Shown one piece after another: positions 26,211 through 38,265 of a stretch of DNA of 64,000 nucleotides (position 1 is the first letter of the stretch; each line of letters starts with the position of its first letter). This stretch comes from Physella acuta (lineage: Eukaryota; Mollusca; Gastropoda; Physidae). The position numbers and the translations under genes are program-made. Below the pieces are notes generated by a model, which was not told the origin of the DNA, did not search any database, and was given only the letters and a program-made list of their open reading frames with translations. Location: the NCBI RefSeq assembly GCF_028476545.1, contig NW_026731687.1, forward strand, positions 124,001-188,000, read 5' to 3'.

Positions 26211-26572
26211 TAGATATGTATACATTTATATAGATGTGGCTGTGTGTGTTCTTGTATGTCTGTGTGTAAGTATCTGGTTGTGTGTGTATGTGCGTGTGTG
26301 AGAGTCACGCATGTAACCACATCTGTATACCCACTCTATTTACCACATCACATGACTGCCATGTGACTGCTCACCCTACAAGGTCAACTTGTTTTAGAAC
26401 GTTGTACCGGAAATATAGGTCAGGCCAACGCCCCTCCAGACGGCACCCTGTTCTGGCATAAACTTTAATCTGACCGACCGTTGATAGAGGCTATCATCTC
26501 CACTTCCTCCCTCCAACACCCCCCCCCCTTCCCCCGTACCCATCATTTCCGGGCAGCAAACAGAAGTACATC

Positions 26573-26803
26573 TACATAAAACATCTACATAAAACATCTA
26601 CATAAAACATCTACATAAAACATCTGCATAAAACATATACATAAAACATCTACATAAAACATCTACATAAAACATCTACATAAAACATCTACATGAAACA
26701 TCTACATAAAACATCTATATAAAACATCTCTATAAAACATCTATATAAAACATCTACATAAAACATCTACTTAAAACATCTGTATAAAACATCTGTATAA
26801 AAC
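26573..26803. repeat. 13-bp minisatellite, about 17 copies
   Basis: The unit is acatctacataaa, with tatataaa and tgtataaa variants on the right side. Confidence 0.94.
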
Positions 26804-27587
26804 AACGTTGTAGCTATAATTAGATTACATTATAATGTTGAGCTGTGACCAGTTTCAAAGATAGTTTGATATTTTGTCTCAGTAATTTAATTATCTTAAA
26901 CAAATTAGAAATTAAATGTAAACTGCCCAGCACATATAGGAGAATCCGCTTATGTTATTTAAAGATCATTTGATTACTTACAAAAACTTAAAGCAACTCT
27001 TACATGTGATAGCTAGATTTAGATTGTAACAACAAATTGTTCTCATGCTTAAGGTGTCGTCTGGCTAGTTGATAACGAAACAACGTCTCTAATTACGTGT
27101 AATTTATAATTAATATACTAATTACGTTTCTTCTTAAAGTATGATTATTACATAGTTTTAACTGCCTAATATTATTTTACAATGCCTATTTTTTTAAAAA
27201 AAGGCCATTGTTTCAAAATATTCCCAATATTTCAGCACCTGTTTAATTTTTTTTAATTGGCCAATGCCCGTCAAACTACTCAATATTTACTTAAACTTTA
27301 GCCCAATGTTCAATTAGCTTCCCAACCCTAAATTTTCACCAACTACCTAATGTTATCGAGACAGAATGAGAATGATATACCCAATCAAAAGACCTTATAA
27401 AATCTAGCAAACCAGACGTCCATATGCTGAAATGAAAACGTGTAAACACGTCTACTCTTAGCCGTCTACATCAGATCAATAAGTGTCTAGGCTCTCATCG
27501 ATTAGATGCTGCTACATAAATTATGTGCGTGACGTCACTTGGTAGTGCAATCAGACGTCGATACGGCCGTTTGGGCGGTTGTTTACA
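26804..27587. other. Unique AT-rich DNA ending in a CpG-containing stretch
   Basis: Positions 27525-27587 contain a perfect CRE-type tgacgtca (27531-27538) and several CpGs (acgtcgatacggccg). That is unlike the surrounding AT-rich DNA and could mark a promoter or 5' exon. Confidence 0.4.
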
Positions 27588-28060
27588 TCTCCTGAGTGGT
27601 AAGTTTACATTCAGTGTTGGTAAAGTTTACATTCAGTGTTGGTAAAGTTTACATTCAGTGTTGGTAAAGTTTACATTCAGTGTTGGTAAAGTTTACATCT
27701 CCTGAGTGGTAAGTTTACATTCAGTGTTGGTAAAGTTTACATTCAGTGTTGGTAAAGTTTACACCTCCTGAGTGGTAAGTTTAAATTCAGTGTTGGTAAA
27801 GTTTACATTCAGTGTTGGTAAAGTTTACATTCAGTGTTGGTAAAGTTTACATCTCCTGAGTGGTAAGTTTACATTCAGTGTTGGTAAAGTTTACATTCAG
27901 TGTTGGTAAAGTTTACATTCAGTGTTGGTAAAGTTTACATCTCCTGAGTGGTAAGTTTACATTTAGTGTTGGTAAAGTTTACATTCAGTGTTGGTAAAGT
28001 TTACATTCAGTGTTGGTAAAGTTTACATCTCCTGAGTGGTAAGTTTACATTCAGTGTTGA
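27588..28060. repeat. 22-bp minisatellite carrying splice-donor-like motifs
   Basis: Two unit types alternate: aagtttacattcagtgttgg (plus ta) and aagtttacatctcctgagtg (plus gt). Each junction reads gagtg|gtaagttt, a good 5' splice-site sequence. The order of the two types repeats in blocks of about 4-5 units. Confidence 0.93.
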
Positions 28061-28084
28061 TAAACTGGGCCGATGCTGCTGACG

Positions 28085-28350
28085 TCTTAATTAGCTGGCG
28101 TCTTGATTTGCTGGCGTCCTAATTAGCTGACGTTATAACCCTAGTCTTAGTTAGCTGGCGTCCTAATTAGCTGACGTTATAACATTGGTGTCTTAAATTA
28201 GCTGACGTCATAACCCTAGTCTTAGTTAGCTGGTGTCTTAATTTGCTGGTGTCATAACACTCGAGTCTTAATTAGCTAATGTCTTAATTAACTGGCTTCA
28301 TAACATTGTTTTAATCAGCAGGCGTTATAACACTAGCTTCTTAATTAGCT
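28085..28350. repeat. Degenerate repeat around ttaattagctggcgtc
   Basis: About 12 imperfect copies of cttaattagctggcgtc with ataac spacers. Confidence 0.8.
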
Positions 28351-28379
28351 GGTTCTACAGTTATACTCTGATTCAGGTT

Positions 28380-28515
28380 AAATTTATAGGCCAATGTAGG
28401 CTAAAGACATATGCTAATGTAGGCTAAAGTTATATACTAATGTAGGCTAAATTTATATGCAAGTGTATGCTACACGTATATGCTAATGTAGGCTAAAGTT
28501 AAATGCAAATGCAGC
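28380..28515. repeat. About 24-bp repeat, 5-6 copies
   Basis: Copies share atgctaatgtaggctaaa followed by gttata. Confidence 0.82.
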
Positions 28516-31088
28516 TTAAAGCTATAGTGCATTCAGGTTACGAAAAATCAACACTTAACAATTTACGCATAGGTTTATTTTATCGTGAGGCTTACTATAG
28601 TATTTACTTAGTGTAGGGGGAGGGGTGCATCTTCCAGGTGAGAGAATGTACACCCTCTACCAGGTGAGAGGGTGTATCAAATTTACTAAGTGCAGGGGTG
28701 TCACCTTCAGGGAAGTAGTTGTAACAAATTTACTTAGTCCAACAGTCGTAACAAAATATTCCAAGTGTAGACCCAGTGTAAGGGCGGACATTAGATGTCT
28801 TTGCCGAGTGTGTAGGGGGGGGGGGCAGCTTAATGTGGCATACACACACAGACCAACAAACTGTGAGTATACAGTTATCTAGGTAAATAAAACAAGTTTC
28901 AGCCAGGTAACCGATACATTACTCACCACAACATGCTTATTACAACACCTGCTCACTAAATTTGCTATAAAAAATATTGAACTCTTATATTCCTATCAAT
29001 TATTTCTCGTTGAGATTTAGCAATTCTAAACTACAAACGGAATATTTATCGTGTAGATCTTTGTTCAGTACAGAGGGGGAACATTCTTCTCTCCCTTGAC
29101 TTGTATTGATTTTATGTGGCGGCCACGATACGTTGCGTGTTCTGTCAATTAGCGACACGTTGATGTGTGTGGTTGTGTGGCTAATTAGATAGACGTGAAC
29201 CGTGACGGTGAATTAAGGTAAAGTAAGCTTTAGTACATGTGTATACACTTTTATACTAGGTACGACATCTTGTACATAATTAACGTGTACACGTCTTCAT
29301 ACGTGACACATGTCACGTGCGTTGTTAAGGTGTACGCGTGTGTACCCCGTACACAAATGTATCACCATTAACACAAGTGTATCACCGTGTCACCAGTACA
29401 CACATGTATCACCGTGTCACCAACTACACAGACGTGTCACCTTATTAAATCAATACTCCCCCAGTCCCCAGCAGGTGGGTGACTAATCACTCTGGTATTC
29501 CCCACACACACATCACGTGATCCACACTAAGATTACTATCGAGTGCTTTATTGCCCCGATACGGTGGGAAACGTCAGTCACGTGACGCCGTGTTTACTGC
29601 AGGTACTTGGGTAGGTAAACCACGGTACTAACGCTGTCAGTTGATACACCATTCTACCCCGTCAGTTGGTACACCATTCTACCCCGTCAGTTGGTACATC
29701 ACGGTACCCCGTCGGTGGTACACCACACTTCACTTACAATCAGCTGACTAGCTGGACCTAAGGGGACATTACTATAATCTAGTCGACTATACATTTAAAA
29801 TACTCATTGATAGTTTACTGTGAGGTAAGTTTAATATTTATTGTTGATAATTTATTGTTCCCTTTTATATCATTAAGGAAAAATGTTTATTAAAATATGA
29901 AATAGGTAATATAATCGATGACATATGTTTCAGGTGTGTAGAGTGTTTTTATCTATAGCGACGTAGTTCACCGAGATTTACCTGTGGTGACGTAGATCAC
30001 CCTCCGTTTATTACGTAAGTACTTGCTTATCTGACTTGTGTTGTATTTTGTAAAGTCAAGTACACACGAAATGTGATCAATGTATCATGAAAGGGTCTAT
30101 GCCGTGTAAACTATTCATTCTTACAAAAAACCAACGAAAAACGTTTTGTATTGATCTATAGAGGCGACAACTCGGTTCATGAATGGGCGGCAACTAAGCC
30201 TATAAGGGGCAGTAACTAAGCCTGTAAGGGGCAGTAACTAAGTTTAAAAGGGGCGGTAATCTCCTGCTCTTTGTCTCGCCGTGAGCACCTGCGTCTGGTG
30301 AATTTCTGTGACGTCATAATAACAGTGTGATTGTCGCGTTAACGACACGAGAGAATAAAAAACTGGTTGGAAGTCGTGAGTGTGTGCGGTGGACGTTTTG
30401 TTTATATATTCTAGTGTGGTGTGTGTCATGGACTTTTGTTTATATATTCTAGTTGTCATTATTCAGTTATATGTACAATAATGTTGTATAGGAAAATATT
30501 ATGTTTAAAAGTTCTATACATAAAATAATATTATATGTATAAACACATTATACTTAATTATGTTATATGCATGGACATGTTATACGTATAGATATGTTAC
30601 ATATATGAACATTTTTATATAATAGCATCATCCATTTAAAATAAGACATTGATATATGAAACAAAGATTTATGTAAACAAAAGGTGAAACTAAACAAACA
30701 AATTAGTGATACATATAGCAGGCTGCCCCTGGAAATCAACACGAACTACATCATTAGCCCGACTGTGGTGCCAGTTGTTACAGTTTGCTGAGTACACGCT
30801 CGTGTCATGTGACTTGAGCATTGGGAGGGGGGTCAGGAGTGAGGGTGGGGACGGTGGGGCACACAATTCTACTCACATCGTCTGCGTAGCTCGGGTGTTT
30901 GCTAGTCCTGTTCTAATTAGTTCACATTTAGCGTGTTAATTAATTAGCTCATGCATAATATATTTACTTCTCGTGAGTGGATATGTTTTACTTGTTACAG
31001 TGTATTTAAACAACATCCAGCCCAGTTGAACTAGTCACAGAACCCAAGTCATTTCAGGGGAAGTAGAGTTTGTCTGGCACCGTGAACC
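28516..31088. other. Region upstream of HOPX
   Basis: No coding sequence is recognised. The stretch holds small repeats (29340-29450, acaagtgtatcaccgtgtcacc; 29635-29725, ttggtacaccattctacccc; 30185-30255, ggggcagtaactaagcct). Several CACGTG or GACGTAG palindromes lie at 29300-30000. A possible 3' splice acceptor (ttttacttgttacag at 31001) lies 87 bp before the HOPX start codon, which would fit a non-coding upstream exon. Confidence 0.4.
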
Positions 31089-31289
31089 ATGCAGAGCCCC
31101 GGATACGGTCCTGTATTGAGTAATGGGCTTGTCATCCAAGCCCAACTCAGCCCACCGAATCAGCTTCCGAGGATGTCGGAATACCAGCTGAAATGTTTAG
31201 AGGAAAATTTCCAACATAACAGAAACCCATCCGACCTTGACATTACTCTTATGGCTGCAGAAGTCGGGTTATCGGAAACTTCCGTTTTG
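31089..31289 (+). CDS. Hopx: HOPX exon 1
   Basis: It encodes a 28-residue N-terminus followed by SEYQLKCLEENF and GLSETSVL (helices 1 and 2). Donor gtgagtaaag follows directly. The start is the first ATG of the frame, in context gaaccatgc. Confidence 0.88.
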
Positions 31290-34200
31290 GTGAGTAAAGT
31301 TTACTTTTGATTGGTACAGTCGTAGTTTCGTGTTTTCTGTGTGTGTTGTTCAAGTTTAATCTTCTCTATGAATCTATGTGTGTTGTAGTTCTAGATCCAT
31401 ATTTAACATGGGTGTATGTATGTTGTTGTAGCTCCATCTTTAATATGGGTGTATGTGTGTTGTTGTAGCTCCATCTTTAATATGGGTGTATGTGTGCTGT
31501 TTTAGTTTTATCTGTGCTGTCCATGTATGCTTGCCATCTCATGATTCATAAAGACGTCGTTGTATGTCTTCTATATGTATATTGGCTCCATCTTGAATGT
31601 GTCACTGATAAAATTCGCGCCTAATGTGACGTACTAAAACACTATATGATAATGTATGCAAACACTCCAGCACTACACACTACACTTGAATGAGTTTAAT
31701 GACATCATTTATATTCATACACTAGCAGGCTGTTCTCTGATTGTAAAACACAAAAAGTAAACGTTTTTTTTATATTTTTCTAAAACTCAATGTGTGGTTA
31801 GCACGGGCACCGAGGTTGTTAATAATCTGATCAATACATTCGTGTTGTAAAGTGTCTTCTGATAGTTTGGTTATAGATCGATATATTTTAGTCTGGTTTC
31901 ACTTAAGAATATGTATTTATCTGCTTTACATAACTGGCTAAACTAAACGTATATCAACCTTTGGCTAAAGTTACATATCTGGCTAAAGTTATATCAGCTA
32001 TACATCTCTGGCTAAAGTTATATCAGCTATACATCCCTGGCTAAAGTTATATCAGCTATACATCCCTGGCTAAAGTTATATCAGCCATACATCTATGGCT
32101 AAAGTTATATCAGCCATACATCTATGGCTAAAGTTATATCAGCCATACATCTATGGCTAAAGTTATATCAGCTATACATCCCTGGCTAAAGTTATATCAG
32201 CTATACATCCCTGGCTAAAGTTATATCAGCTATACATCCCTGGCTAAATTTATATCAGCTATACATCTCTGGCTAAAGCTGCTGTGGTTAAAGGTGACCC
32301 AATAACCTATTTTTGACAGTGCGGGATATCCCAATGACCTGGTTCACGTGCCATGATCCAGAGCACACAAATTTGTTACAGCTGGGCTAGAAACCACCTT
32401 CTAGTAGGTTCCACACAAATATGTTACAGCTGGGCTAGAAACCACCTTCTAGTAGGTTCCACACAAATATGCTACAGCTGGGCTAGAAACCACCTTCTGG
32501 GGTCATATACTTTCTCTAATATAAGGGGTCATATACTTTCTCTAATATAGGGAGGGGGTCCAGAGTATCTTCCAGGCATCTCAGGGCCCCACCCCGCCCC
32601 CGAACGAAATGGAATTTATATAGAGAACATATACTTTTACCAGTGTCCCCCCCCCCCCCCCCCCGCGAAAATATCCGGAGAAAAAAGTCTGGAAGAATGG
32701 AACAAACACTAATAGCTCATCTAGTATATGATTAAGCTTATGTTGCATAACAATACTTGGACGTTTTAACTTATCCTATTCCTTAGTTGGTGTTATATAA
32801 CATTTCCAAAGGCCACATTCTATACTACATTTTTAGCACACCCCCCCCCCCCCACACACACACACACCTACATGTTGCGTTAAAAAAATGTAGTTTGACT
32901 GGACTGCTATAGAAACTACAGTTAGGGGTCATCCATTTATGACGTCCACACGCCGGGGGGGGGGGGGTCCGAAAAAAAATTGACTTTTTCGGACGCGTAT
33001 GGACTTATATAGGGAAAATAAGTGGATTTTTGTGGACGGGGGGGGGGGGGGGGGTCGAAAATCCAAAATATTTGTGGACGTCATAAATGGATGACCCCTT
33101 AACCAAAGCTATTCGCACGTTTGCGGTATGGAAACTGTCGTAGGCTTAACGAAGAAAAAATGGATATATCAGAAAACACTCTCAAAATGTAGATAGCTGC
33201 ACAACTGTATTAGATTAGATTACATATTCGTTTAGCTACCAACTGGAAAAAAACAAACATTAAACGTCAATATATGCAAGATGGTTAAATCGTTCAAGTC
33301 TAAAGACTAGTGCCATCGTGGTACCAAATGTTTTCGTCTTTGATGAAAAAGATGTATACACGTATCGCATTTTACATGTTCATATCAATATAAATAAGCC
33401 AGATATTCTGTTTGAATGGTCAATTTCCAGGCCAGCAATGTCCATTTATTTATTCAATCAGTTAGCAAAAATTAATACATAAATAACATTTATATGCGCC
33501 ACGATGTAGTCAAATCATTAACCAGCGCCATATGTGCTGCACCTAGAAGAAACAAACGTTCTTATAAAGTATGAGAGGTGGGGGAGGGAGGTGTAACTGT
33601 ACGCAAAGAAAACATAATGAATGAGTTAGTGTCAGGTAATGTCAAGCAATAATTTCATGCCATGTGATAGCAGGGATGTGGCAGAAAGAAAAAGAATTCG
33701 GTTCCATCTTCACAATACATTCAACCCCCACCCCAACCACCACCCTCCACCCAACCCCCACCCCGTTCACCAAACTCCACCCATTCCCCAACCCATCCAC
33801 CACACTCCACCAACCCCCGCCCCCAACCACCACCCTCCACCCAACCCCCGCCCCGTCCACCACACTCCACCCAACAACCTGCCCCATCCACCACCCTCCA
33901 CCCAACCCCCGCCCCGTTCACCACACTCCACCCATTCCCTGCCCCATCCACCACACTCCACCCAACCCCTGCCCCATCCACCAACCACTACCCAACCCTG
34001 CCCCATCCACCACACTCCACCCATTCCCTGCCCCATCCACCACACTCCACCCATTCCCTGCCCCATCCACCACACTCCACCCAACCCCTGCCCCATCCAC
34101 CAACCCCCACACTCCACCAACCACTGCCCTACCCACCACCCTCCACCCAACCCCCGCCCCGTTCACCACACTCCACCCATTCCCTGCCCCATCCACCACA

Positions 34201-36979
34201 CTCCACCCAACCCCTGCCCCATCCACCAACCACTACCCAACCCTGCCCCATCCACCACACTCCACCCATTCCCTGCCCCATCCACCAACCCCCACACTCC
34301 ACCAACCACTGCCCTACCCACCACACTCCACCCAACCCCTGCCCCATCCACCACACTCCACCCAACCCCAGCCCCATCCACCAACCCCCACACTCCACCA
34401 ACCACTGCCCTACCCACCAAACTCCACCCAACCCCGCCCTACCCACCTTCCACCACACTCCAACCAACCCCAGCCCCATCCACTACCCAACCCTGCCCCA
34501 TCCACCACACTCCACCCAACCCCATCCACCAACCCCTGCCCTACCCACCTTCCAACACACTCCAACCAACCCCTGCTCCATTCACCATCCACCACACTCC
34601 ACTCAACCCCCGCCCTACCCACCAACCCATACCCTACCCACCACTTTAACCTCTTGATCAGCTGTAGATATAAATAGCTCAAGAATGTCCGACCAATTAG
34701 TCAGTTTGTTTAATTTATATTTACCTGTTTTTAACATTTCATTTCCTGTTGATTACCGAATTTTCCATACCACCAGTTTTAATTAGAAAATGTATCAGTT
34801 TAGTTGCTCCACATCTTCATACCTGTGGGATGGAACTTTTTTAATAACCCACGTCATTAGGTTTGTTATCAGTTGAACGGGGCGAAACAGTAAATGTACG
34901 GTATTCATGTAAAGAAGTGTGCATGTGAAGTTAGGTGAATGTGAAGTTTTGTGAATGTGAAGTTTTGTGAATGTCAAGTTTTGTGAATGTCAGGTTTTGT
35001 GAATGTAAAGTTTTGTGAATGTCAGGTTTTGTGAATGTAAAGTTTTGTGAATGTCAGGTTTTGTGAATGTCAGGTTTTGAGAATGTAAAGTTTTGTGAAT
35101 GTCAGGTTTTGTGAATGTAAAGTTTTGTGAATGTCAAGTTTTGTGAATGTCAGGTTTTGTGAATGTCAAGTTTTGTGAATGTCGAGTTTTGTGAATGTCA
35201 AGTTTTGTGAATGTCAAGTTTTGTGAATGTCAAGTTTTGTGAATGTCAAGTTTTGTGAATGTCAAGTTTTGTGAATGTCAAGTTTTGTGAATGTCAAGTT
35301 TTGTGAATGTCAAGTTTTGTGAATGTCAAGTTTTGTGAATGTCAAATTTTGTGAATGTCAAATTTTGTGAATGTGCGCTGAGCCTTATCAAAATGTAAGG
35401 TACTTGGCAAAATAAAAGGCGAAACAGACCAACAGACAGAACTAGATCTAGACTTGACAAATCTAAAGTAGAAACAGTTCAACTGACAGAACTAGATCTA
35501 GACTTGACAAATCTAAAGGAGAAACAGTTCAACTGACATAACTAGATCTAGACTTGACAAATCTAAAGGAGAAACAGTTCAATTGACAGAACTAGATCTA
35601 GACTTGACAAATCTAAAGGAGAAAAAGACCAACTGACAGAACTAGATCTAGACTTGACAAATCTAAAGGAGAAACAGTTTAACTGACAGAACTAGATCTA
35701 GACTTGACAAATCTAAAGGAGAAATAGTTCAACTGACAGAACTAGATCTAGCTTTGACTGACACTAAAGACATGGCAGCCTATGCCAACAGAACCACTTG
35801 AAACATCCTCACACACCCTGAAGACATACACTTATAGGCCAAACTTTTACCAGGCTCATCTACTTGCCCGTATCAAATGTCGGTTCTATAAATAGGTAAA
35901 CATTTTAAGGTGTATTTTGAAAGTATAAAAATCATTCTCGTTTATATCTTTTGAATCAACAAACGTTCGTACTTTGGTCGTGGTTTTATTTTTATTATAA
36001 CGGATACACATTTCTTTGGGAGAATCCAATTCAGGCTAATCGATTTTACAAACTGTGGTGGTCCGATCGAATTTTGAAAACACAAACACGAAGCGATTTG
36101 CTAGATCAACACGATATAATGGCTGGTGTTGATTGGTTGTGACGTGGTTGTGACGTGGTAATGACGTGTTTGTGACACGGTTGTTACGTGTTTGTGACGT
36201 GTTTGTGACACGGTTGTTACGTGTTTGTGACGAGAATGACAAGTTTTGACGTGGTTGAGACAAGTTGTTTCCGGATAGTGGCGTTGTTGTGGCAAGTTGA
36301 GACGACTTCGTGATTGTAACGTGATTGTGACAAGTATGGTCGTTTTTGTGACAAGTATGGTCGTGTTTGCGACGTGTTTGTAACAAGTATTGTCCTGTTT
36401 ATGACAAGTTGTGACGGGATTGTGACGGAATTGTGACAAGTTGGGACGTGACTGTGATGTGGTTGTGATGTGGCCTGAATTTACTCGCTTGTGTTTGAAG
36501 TTCTAGCAAACAGCGAATGTTTAAAATTGGTTGCCAATACTTCAGGTGTAAGGACAAAGAGGTCGATAAACTCTACAATATACAGCCATGTGATTGTGAC
36601 ATTGTGTGATGGTCGATAAACTATAACCTGTAGCCATCTAATTGTGAAACGGATATACCCCTATTCATATCACAAACTAATCCTACCCTACAAATTTCAC
36701 ATTTTTTTACATCAATCATGAAGAATTATACAATATGACAATGTTTGGACTACTTTCTTGGTGTATTTCAATGATAATGTATAGGCTACAAATTACGAAA
36801 TACTTTACCTTATAGTAATATGCTAATATACTTAGAAATACTGTAATGATGACGTCCTGAGCTACTACCTCTCTAACTTCAAATGTTTTGTTTCTCACCA
36901 GCGCTGGTTTGAACACAGATTGGCAAGATGGCGGCAGCAACAAGGTCTTCCCGCCAACAGCGGTTCCGTCAACGAATAA
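31089..36979 (+). CDS. Hopx: HOPX-like atypical homeodomain protein, complete (92 aa, 2 exons)
   Basis: Exons 31089-31289 and 36902-36979 join in phase 0 to a 92-residue protein with ATG and TAA inside the window. The homeodomain occupies about residues 22-81. Gln12, Leu16, Phe20, Trp48 and Phe49 of the homeodomain numbering are present. The invariant Asn51 is His and Arg53 is Leu, giving RWFEHRLARWRQQQGLP. Mammalian HOPX has KWFKQRLAEWRRSEGLP at the same place and likewise lacks Asn51. Vertebrate HOPX does not bind DNA and acts through partners; the same is inferred here. The intron lies between homeodomain residues 46 and 47, a position common in PRD-class homeobox genes. The 5.6-kb intron is full of minisatellites and MITEs. 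Confidence 0.88.
31965..32275. repeat. 29-bp minisatellite, about 11 copies
   Basis: The unit is tggctaaagttatatcagct followed by atacatccc, with atctatgg and atctctgg variants arranged in blocks. Confidence 0.94.
32365..32505. repeat. 48-bp repeat, 3 copies
   Basis: The unit contains acacaaatatgttacagctg and accaccttctagtaggttcc. The third copy is cut off at ttctgggg. Confidence 0.92.
32571..32704. mobile_element. MITE, same poly-G family as 2711-2897
   Basis: It starts cagagtatcttccaggc and ends gtctggaagaatggaacaaacact, with inverted TCTTCCAGRC blocks. The body (ccccgaacgaaatggaattt, then a C tract) matches the reverse complement of 2711-2897. No clear target-site duplication is visible. 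Confidence 0.7.
32925..33098. mobile_element. PIF/Harbinger-type MITE, 174 bp
   Basis: Perfect inverted ends of 25 bp start ggggtcatccatttatgacg and continue tccac. The 3-bp duplication TTA lies on each side (32922-32924, 33099-33101), as expected for PIF/Harbinger (TWA). The interior holds two long G tracts, a cggacgcg segment, and gactttttcgg and tggatttttgtgg arms that extend the hairpin. Confidence 0.88.
33722..34645. repeat. C-rich minisatellite of mixed units
   Basis: Units such as ccaccacactccacccaacc followed by cctgccccat recur with several variants and higher-order blocks; a block around tccaccaaccactgccctac occurs three times. It opens 300-codon proline-rich frames on + and tryptophan/glycine-rich frames on -, none of which is a gene. 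Confidence 0.93.
34925..35375. repeat. 16-bp minisatellite, about 28 copies
   Basis: The unit is tgtgaatgtcaagttt, with aggttt and aaagttt variants on the left half and a uniform right half. Confidence 0.96.
35430..35750. repeat. 50-bp minisatellite, 6-7 copies
   Basis: The unit contains actgacagaactagatctag followed by acttgacaaatctaaagg. It includes the palindrome ctagatctag. Confidence 0.95.
36135..36475. repeat. Degenerate repeat around gacgtgtttgt
   Basis: About 25 imperfect 10-15-bp units (gtgacgtggttgtgacaag and similar). It is too diverged to define a single period. Confidence 0.75.
36902..36979 (+). CDS. Hopx: HOPX exon 2
   Basis: Acceptor ttttgtttctcaccag precedes cgctggtttgaacac (RWFEH). 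The exon encodes helix 3 plus a short tail NSGSVNE and ends with TAA at 36977-36979. The tail GLPANSGSV parallels GLPSECRSV of mammalian HOPX. Confidence 0.9.
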   Translation, partial: RWFEHRLARWRQQQGLPANSGSVNE

Positions 36980-37317
36980 CTGTCTCCTGACCCACAGTGC
37001 TATTTACACGGTTCGACTATTCGCACGGTTCAACGAGGGCTATTTACACTGTTTGACAACGCTATTAACACGATATTTTTACTGAAGGCTACACAAATTG
37101 TATGCTGAATTATAAAATGTATTTTTATATCTGATCCCAGTTTTTTTGTTGCACCTTTCCGATCTTTCAAAACACCAGTGGCTTAAGGGAGGGGAGGTGG
37201 GAGGGGTTTCATATAACCCATGGTTCATTTGGCTGAGGATTATTTTAGACGTTAGTTTATTCAGACAGTGATACATTTTCTCAGATTTTTTTCTTGCTTT
37301 ATTGGGCAAATTTATGT

Positions 37318-37328
37318 AATAAAATAAA
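37318..37328 (+). terminator. HOPX polyadenylation signal, two overlapping AATAAA
   Basis: The sequence aataaaataaaa lies 340 bp after the stop, giving a short 3' UTR. Confidence 0.6.
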
Positions 37329-37836
37329 AGGGTTAAAGTATTTTTAAAATTGATTTTAAATTGATAAAATTAAAAGGATTAAACTATTTTTATAATTGAT
37401 TAAATATAATTGATTAAATTATTTTTTTTAAATTTTCTTTTTAAATTGATTAAATTAAAAGGGTTAAACTGATTCGATTGAATGATTGCTTAAAAGACTT
37501 TGGAGAAGCTTCTATTTTTTAATGAAGCTTTCACTTCAGGCTGAGCAATTCTGCTTTTCAAACGTACCTACCTTTTATGACAAAAAAATCACAGAAAATA
37601 TTAAGTGAATTACAGAAAAAATCAAGTGAAATATTCAAGAGTAAAATAACCATGATTGCAGTAGAAAAAAAAATGTAATTATTGTGTCATAATATTCCCG
37701 ATCCTGTTTTTCTTGTTGTATTAAGAAACGTATGTTGTCTCAAACACGAATCTGTATTTACAGTTTACATGCATGTGCAATATTTGTGTATTTTTCACAC
37801 GGTCCCTCTGTCAGTGGCTTGTGGGATGTGGTGTGT

Positions 37837-37906
37837 CACGTGCGTTTTGTCACGTGTATCGTGTTGTATCACGTGATGCAAGCCTGTCACGTGTGACGTG
37901 ACGTCA
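37837..37906. promoter_or_regulatory. Cluster of four CACGTG E-boxes plus a CRE
   Basis: CACGTG occurs at 37837, 37851, 37870 and 37888, followed by a full TGACGTCA at 37899. Five palindromic bHLH-ZIP/bZIP sites lie within 70 bp. No promoter or TATA box can be assigned, and a chance or repeat origin is possible because cacgtgtgtgacg-like text also recurs near 29300. Confidence 0.4.
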
Positions 37907-38009
37907 TATACTGACTGTCACGTAGAGATCACTCCGATTTTTCTTTATATTTTAATTTTTGCAATTCTGAATTCCATGTGACAAACACTGTATTTTCCGG
38001 TGCTTAGAA

Positions 38010-38265
38010 CGACCCCACCCCAAAATAAAACCCACCCCAAAATAAAACCCACCCCAAAATAAAACCCACCCCAAAATAAAACCCACCCCTAAATAAAACA
38101 CACCCCTAAATAAAACACACCCCTAAATAAAACACACCCCTAAATAAAACACACTCCTAAATAAAACGCACCCCTAAATAAAACACACCCCTAAATAAAA
38201 CCCACCCCAAAATAAAACCCACCCCGAAATAAAACCCACCCCAAAATAAAACCTACTTTTGGATA
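38010..38265. repeat. 17-bp minisatellite, 15 copies
   Basis: The unit is accccaaaataaaaccc, with a central block of cccctaaataaaacaca variants flanked on both sides by the first type. Confidence 0.96.

Larger units (their letters stand above)
31290..36901 (+). other. HOPX intron
   Basis: The 5.6-kb intron holds minisatellites at 31965, 32365, 33722, 34925, 35430 and 36135, a poly-G MITE copy at 32571 and a palindromic Harbinger-type MITE at 32925. Three copies of gctccatctttaatatgggt occur near 31395-31500. No extra exon is needed, because the flanking exons join seamlessly in the recognition helix. Confidence 0.85.

Noticed and set aside
33639-34677. Proline-rich 336-337-codon frames
   Set aside because: They lie in the HOPX intron over a C-rich minisatellite and are open in two frames at once. 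They are artefacts.
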